Of a stretch of 7,361 nucleotides of DNA, positions 5,735 to 7,361 are shown piece after piece. Under the pieces are notes generated by a model. It was not told where the DNA came from. It was given only the letters and a program-made list of their open reading frames with translations, and did not search any database. Position 1 is the first letter of the stretch. Each line of letters begins with the position of its first letter. Source of the DNA: an uncultured bacterium (GTDB lineage Bacteria > Pseudomonadota > Alphaproteobacteria > Rhodospirillales > Rhodospirillaceae); contig CAITZE010000184.1 of the NCBI GenBank assembly GCA_903896775.1, positions 1-7,361 on the forward strand, read 5' to 3'. The position numbers and the translations under genes are program-made.

Positions 5735-7201
5735 GTGAAAAGTGTCGAGGACTCGGCCGTCGATCAGGCTGAATGGGATCGCGTTAAGTCGCGCCTCAAA
5801 CAGGAATTCGGCGAATCGGCTTTCAAAAGTTGGCTGACGCCCATTACGGTTGCGACAGTCCGCAATGGCGAAGTCGAATTGGCGGTACCGACGCGTTTTA
5901 TGCGCGATTGGATCACCACCCATTATGCCGAACGGATTCGCGCGCTGTGGAACGGCGAAAACCCCAGTGTTCGCAAGGTTACTTTGAAGGTCGAAGCCGC
6001 GCGCAATGCTGCCCTGGCAGAAGTCGCCGCGAAAGAAAAACACGCAGAAAAGCCTGTCGCGCAAAATAGCGGTCACGTCATCAATCGAATGACAGTACCC
6101 GGTGCGACATCACGCGCCGCTTCGGCGCGCGCTGCAACGGTCCCCGCACAAACGTTCACGACGCCGCTCGGCGCCGATCTCTCCGCACCTCTCGATCCGC
6201 GTTATGTGTTCGAGAACTTTGTCGTCGGTAAGCCTAACGAATTTGCTTATGCCGCAGCCAAGCGTGTGGCCGAATCCGATCAGGTCAGCTTCAACCCGCT
6301 GTTCCTTTACGGCGGTGTCGGCCTCGGCAAGACCCATCTTATGCACGCCATCGCCCACGAGATTCGCAACCGCACACCTGAGCGCAAAGTGGTTTATCTC
6401 TCGGCCGAAAAATTCATGTACAGCTTTGTGCGTGCGCTGCGGAACCAGGACATGGTTTCTTTCAAGGAACAGTTCCGCTCTGTCCACGTGCTGATGATCG
6501 ACGAAGTGCAGTTCATCTCGGGCAAAGATTCCACCCAGGAAGAATTCTTCCACACCTTCAACGCGCTGGTCGATCAAGGCCGCCAGATTGTGCTGTCGGC
6601 GGACAAGTCGCCGTCCAACCTTGAAGAAATCGGCGATCGTTTGCGCTCGCGCCTGCAGTCAGGCCTTGTCGCCGATCTGCATCCGACGACGTTCGAATTG
6701 CGCCTTGGCATCCTCGACGCCAAAGCCGAACAACTTGGCGTTGTCGTGCCCCAGAAGGTCAAGGAATTCCTGGCCCATAAGATCACTTCCAATGTGCGCG
6801 AATTGGAAGGCGCTTTGAACCGGCTCGTCGCCCACGCCCAGTTGGTCGGCGGCGCCCTCACACTGGAGACGGCCCAGGATCTGCTGCAAGACCTCCTGCG
6901 CGCCCATGATCGCCGCCTGACCATGGAAGAAATCCAAAAGCGTGTGGCCGAGCATTTCAAAATCCGCGTCTCGGACATGAGCTCCGCGCGCCGCAGCCGC
7001 GCTGTGGCCCGCCCGCGTCAGGTCGCGATGTATCTGTCCAAGCAGTTGACCTCGCGGTCCTTGCCGGAAATCGGACGGGCCTTCGGCGGCCGCGACCACA
7101 CCACCGTCATGCATGCGGTGCGCAAAGTCGAAGAGCTGGTGAAGCTCGACACCGCCTTCGCCGAGGACGTGGAACTCCTGACCCGGATGCTGGAAAGCTA
7201 A
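5735..7201 (+). CDS. dnaA: Chromosomal replication initiator protein DnaA
   Basis: This 488-residue AAA+ ATPase binds DnaA boxes at oriC, forms an ATP-dependent filament and melts the origin to start replication. Domain I (about 10-85) contains FKSWLTPI and the RFMRDWI stretch. A variable, Ala-rich domain II linker (about 86-150) follows. Domain III has Walker A GGVGLGKT at 193-200, Walker B VLMIDE at 252-257, sensor 1 SADKSP around 288-293, the box VII arginine finger in RLRSRL (Arg306), and sensor 2 NVRELEGALN with Arg355. Domain IV (about 385-488) ends with the DNA-binding signature GGRDHTTVMHAV at 451-462. The GTG at 5735 is chosen because GGGGA (5721-5725) lies 9 bases upstream and domain I begins soon after. 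All motifs are intact. It has a long gene-free upstream region and is followed by a probable terminator, so it may be a single-gene unit. Confidence 0.98.
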   Translation: MKSVEDSAVDQAEWDRVKSRLKQEFGESAFKSWLTPITVATVRNGEVELAVPTRFMRDWITTHYAERIRALWNGENPSVRKVTLKVEAARNAALAEVAAKEKHAEKPVAQNSGHVINRMTVPGATSRAASARAATVPAQTFTTPLGADLSAPLDPRYVFENFVVGKPNEFAYAAAKRVAESDQVSFNPLFLYGGVGLGKTHLMHAIAHEIRNRTPERKVVYLSAEKFMYSFVRALRNQDMVSFKEQFRSVHVLMIDEVQFISGKDSTQEEFFHTFNALVDQGRQIVLSADKSPSNLEEIGDRLRSRLQSGLVADLHPTTFELRLGILDAKAEQLGVVVPQKVKEFLAHKITSNVRELEGALNRLVAHAQLVGGALTLETAQDLLQDLLRAHDRRLTMEEIQKRVAEHFKIRVSDMSSARRSRAVARPRQVAMYLSKQLTSRSLPEIGRAFGGRDHTTVMHAVRKVEELVKLDTAFAEDVELLTRMLES

Positions 7202-7264
7202 TCGCGGTCGTTTTTTAGGCCGCCGCGCGACCCCTCTTAAGCCCAAGAATTCTGCGGCCTCCCG

Positions 7265-7286
7265 GCACCCTACAGGGGGTGCTTTT
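7265..7286 (+). terminator. Probable intrinsic terminator of dnaA
   Basis: GCACCC (7265-7270) pairs with GGGTGC (7277-7282) around a 6-base loop, followed directly by TTTT and, a few bases on, a T5 run (7294-7298). An outer CCCG/CGGG pairing (7261-7264 with 7287-7290) could extend the structure. It lies 63 bases after the dnaA stop. The stem is short, so strength is uncertain. Confidence 0.5.
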
Positions 7287-7321
7287 CGGGGTGTTTTTCC
7301 CTAGGCCCCCCGGTCGCTCTC

Positions 7322-7330
7322 TGGTTATAC
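7322..7330 (+). promoter_or_regulatory. Possible extended -10 promoter element at right edge
   Basis: TGG followed by TTATAC (7325-7330) resembles an extended -10 element (TGn plus -10); read one base on, TATACT is five of six matches to TATAAT. No -35 is recognisable 17 bases upstream, where the DNA is GC-rich. It would drive a plus-strand gene lying beyond the window. The rest of 7202-7361 holds only the dnaA terminator and a 7-bp inverted repeat, AGGCCGC/GCGGCCT (7217-7223 and 7254-7260). No coding start is supported. Confidence 0.25.
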
Positions 7331-7361
7331 TTAGAACCCTTTTCACGGGGCGTGCCGGGTC

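Noticed and set aside
6110..7246. Minus-strand open frames opposite dnaA
   Set aside because: They lie antisense to intact DnaA domains, show no family features and no ribosome binding sites.
7345..7361. A possible coding start (GTG at about 7352) at the right edge
   Set aside because: The GGGG before it is only one base away and too few codons are visible to judge; no downstream gene can be claimed.

Overview
This window carries the dnaA neighbourhood of what is almost certainly an alphaproteobacterial chromosome. The evidence is the gene content and order (dut, coaBC, ubiB and ubiE on the minus strand, then mutM, rpsT and dnaA on the plus strand), a ubiquinone-type biosynthesis pair, moderately GC-rich codon use, and protein sequences of alphaproteobacterial type. 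The genus cannot be fixed from sequence reading alone. No mobile element, CRISPR array, tRNA, rRNA or obvious horizontally acquired gene is visible.

Layout. From 3742 down to 1 runs a tight minus-strand cluster: ubiE, ubiB, coaBC and the 5' part of dut, cut by the window edge. The gaps are 6, 44 and 13 bases, so one transcript starting in the 105-base divergent spacer 3743-3847 is likely. From 3848 rightwards come mutM (fpg), rpsT and dnaA. rpsT has its own near-consensus sigma-70 promoter (-35 at 4759, -10 at 4782, 17-base spacer) and a hairpin terminator at 5130-5152. Then comes a 623-base gene-free stretch (5112-5734) and dnaA (5735-7201). The last 160 bases hold a probable dnaA terminator and possibly the promoter of a gene beyond the window.

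How the genes relate. UbiE (C-methyltransferase) and UbiB (accessory ATPase/kinase-like protein) serve ubiquinone synthesis. CoaBC makes 4'-phosphopantetheine for coenzyme A. Dut hydrolyses dUTP and keeps uracil out of DNA. MutM excises 8-oxoguanine and formamidopyrimidines. S20 is a small-subunit ribosomal protein. DnaA initiates replication. The set is housekeeping, with a DNA-precursor, repair and replication theme beside respiration and cofactor genes.

What stands out. There is no sign of a new multi-gene system. The most interesting items are non-coding structure between rpsT and dnaA: a threefold CGGAGTCT repeat inside a cluster of five GANTC sites, a 12-base perfect palindrome, and two tandem hairpins. 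The MutM C-terminal zinc finger is also odd, with a CxC first knuckle and an expanded loop. No DnaA-box cluster could be found by eye, so there is no support for placing oriC in this window.
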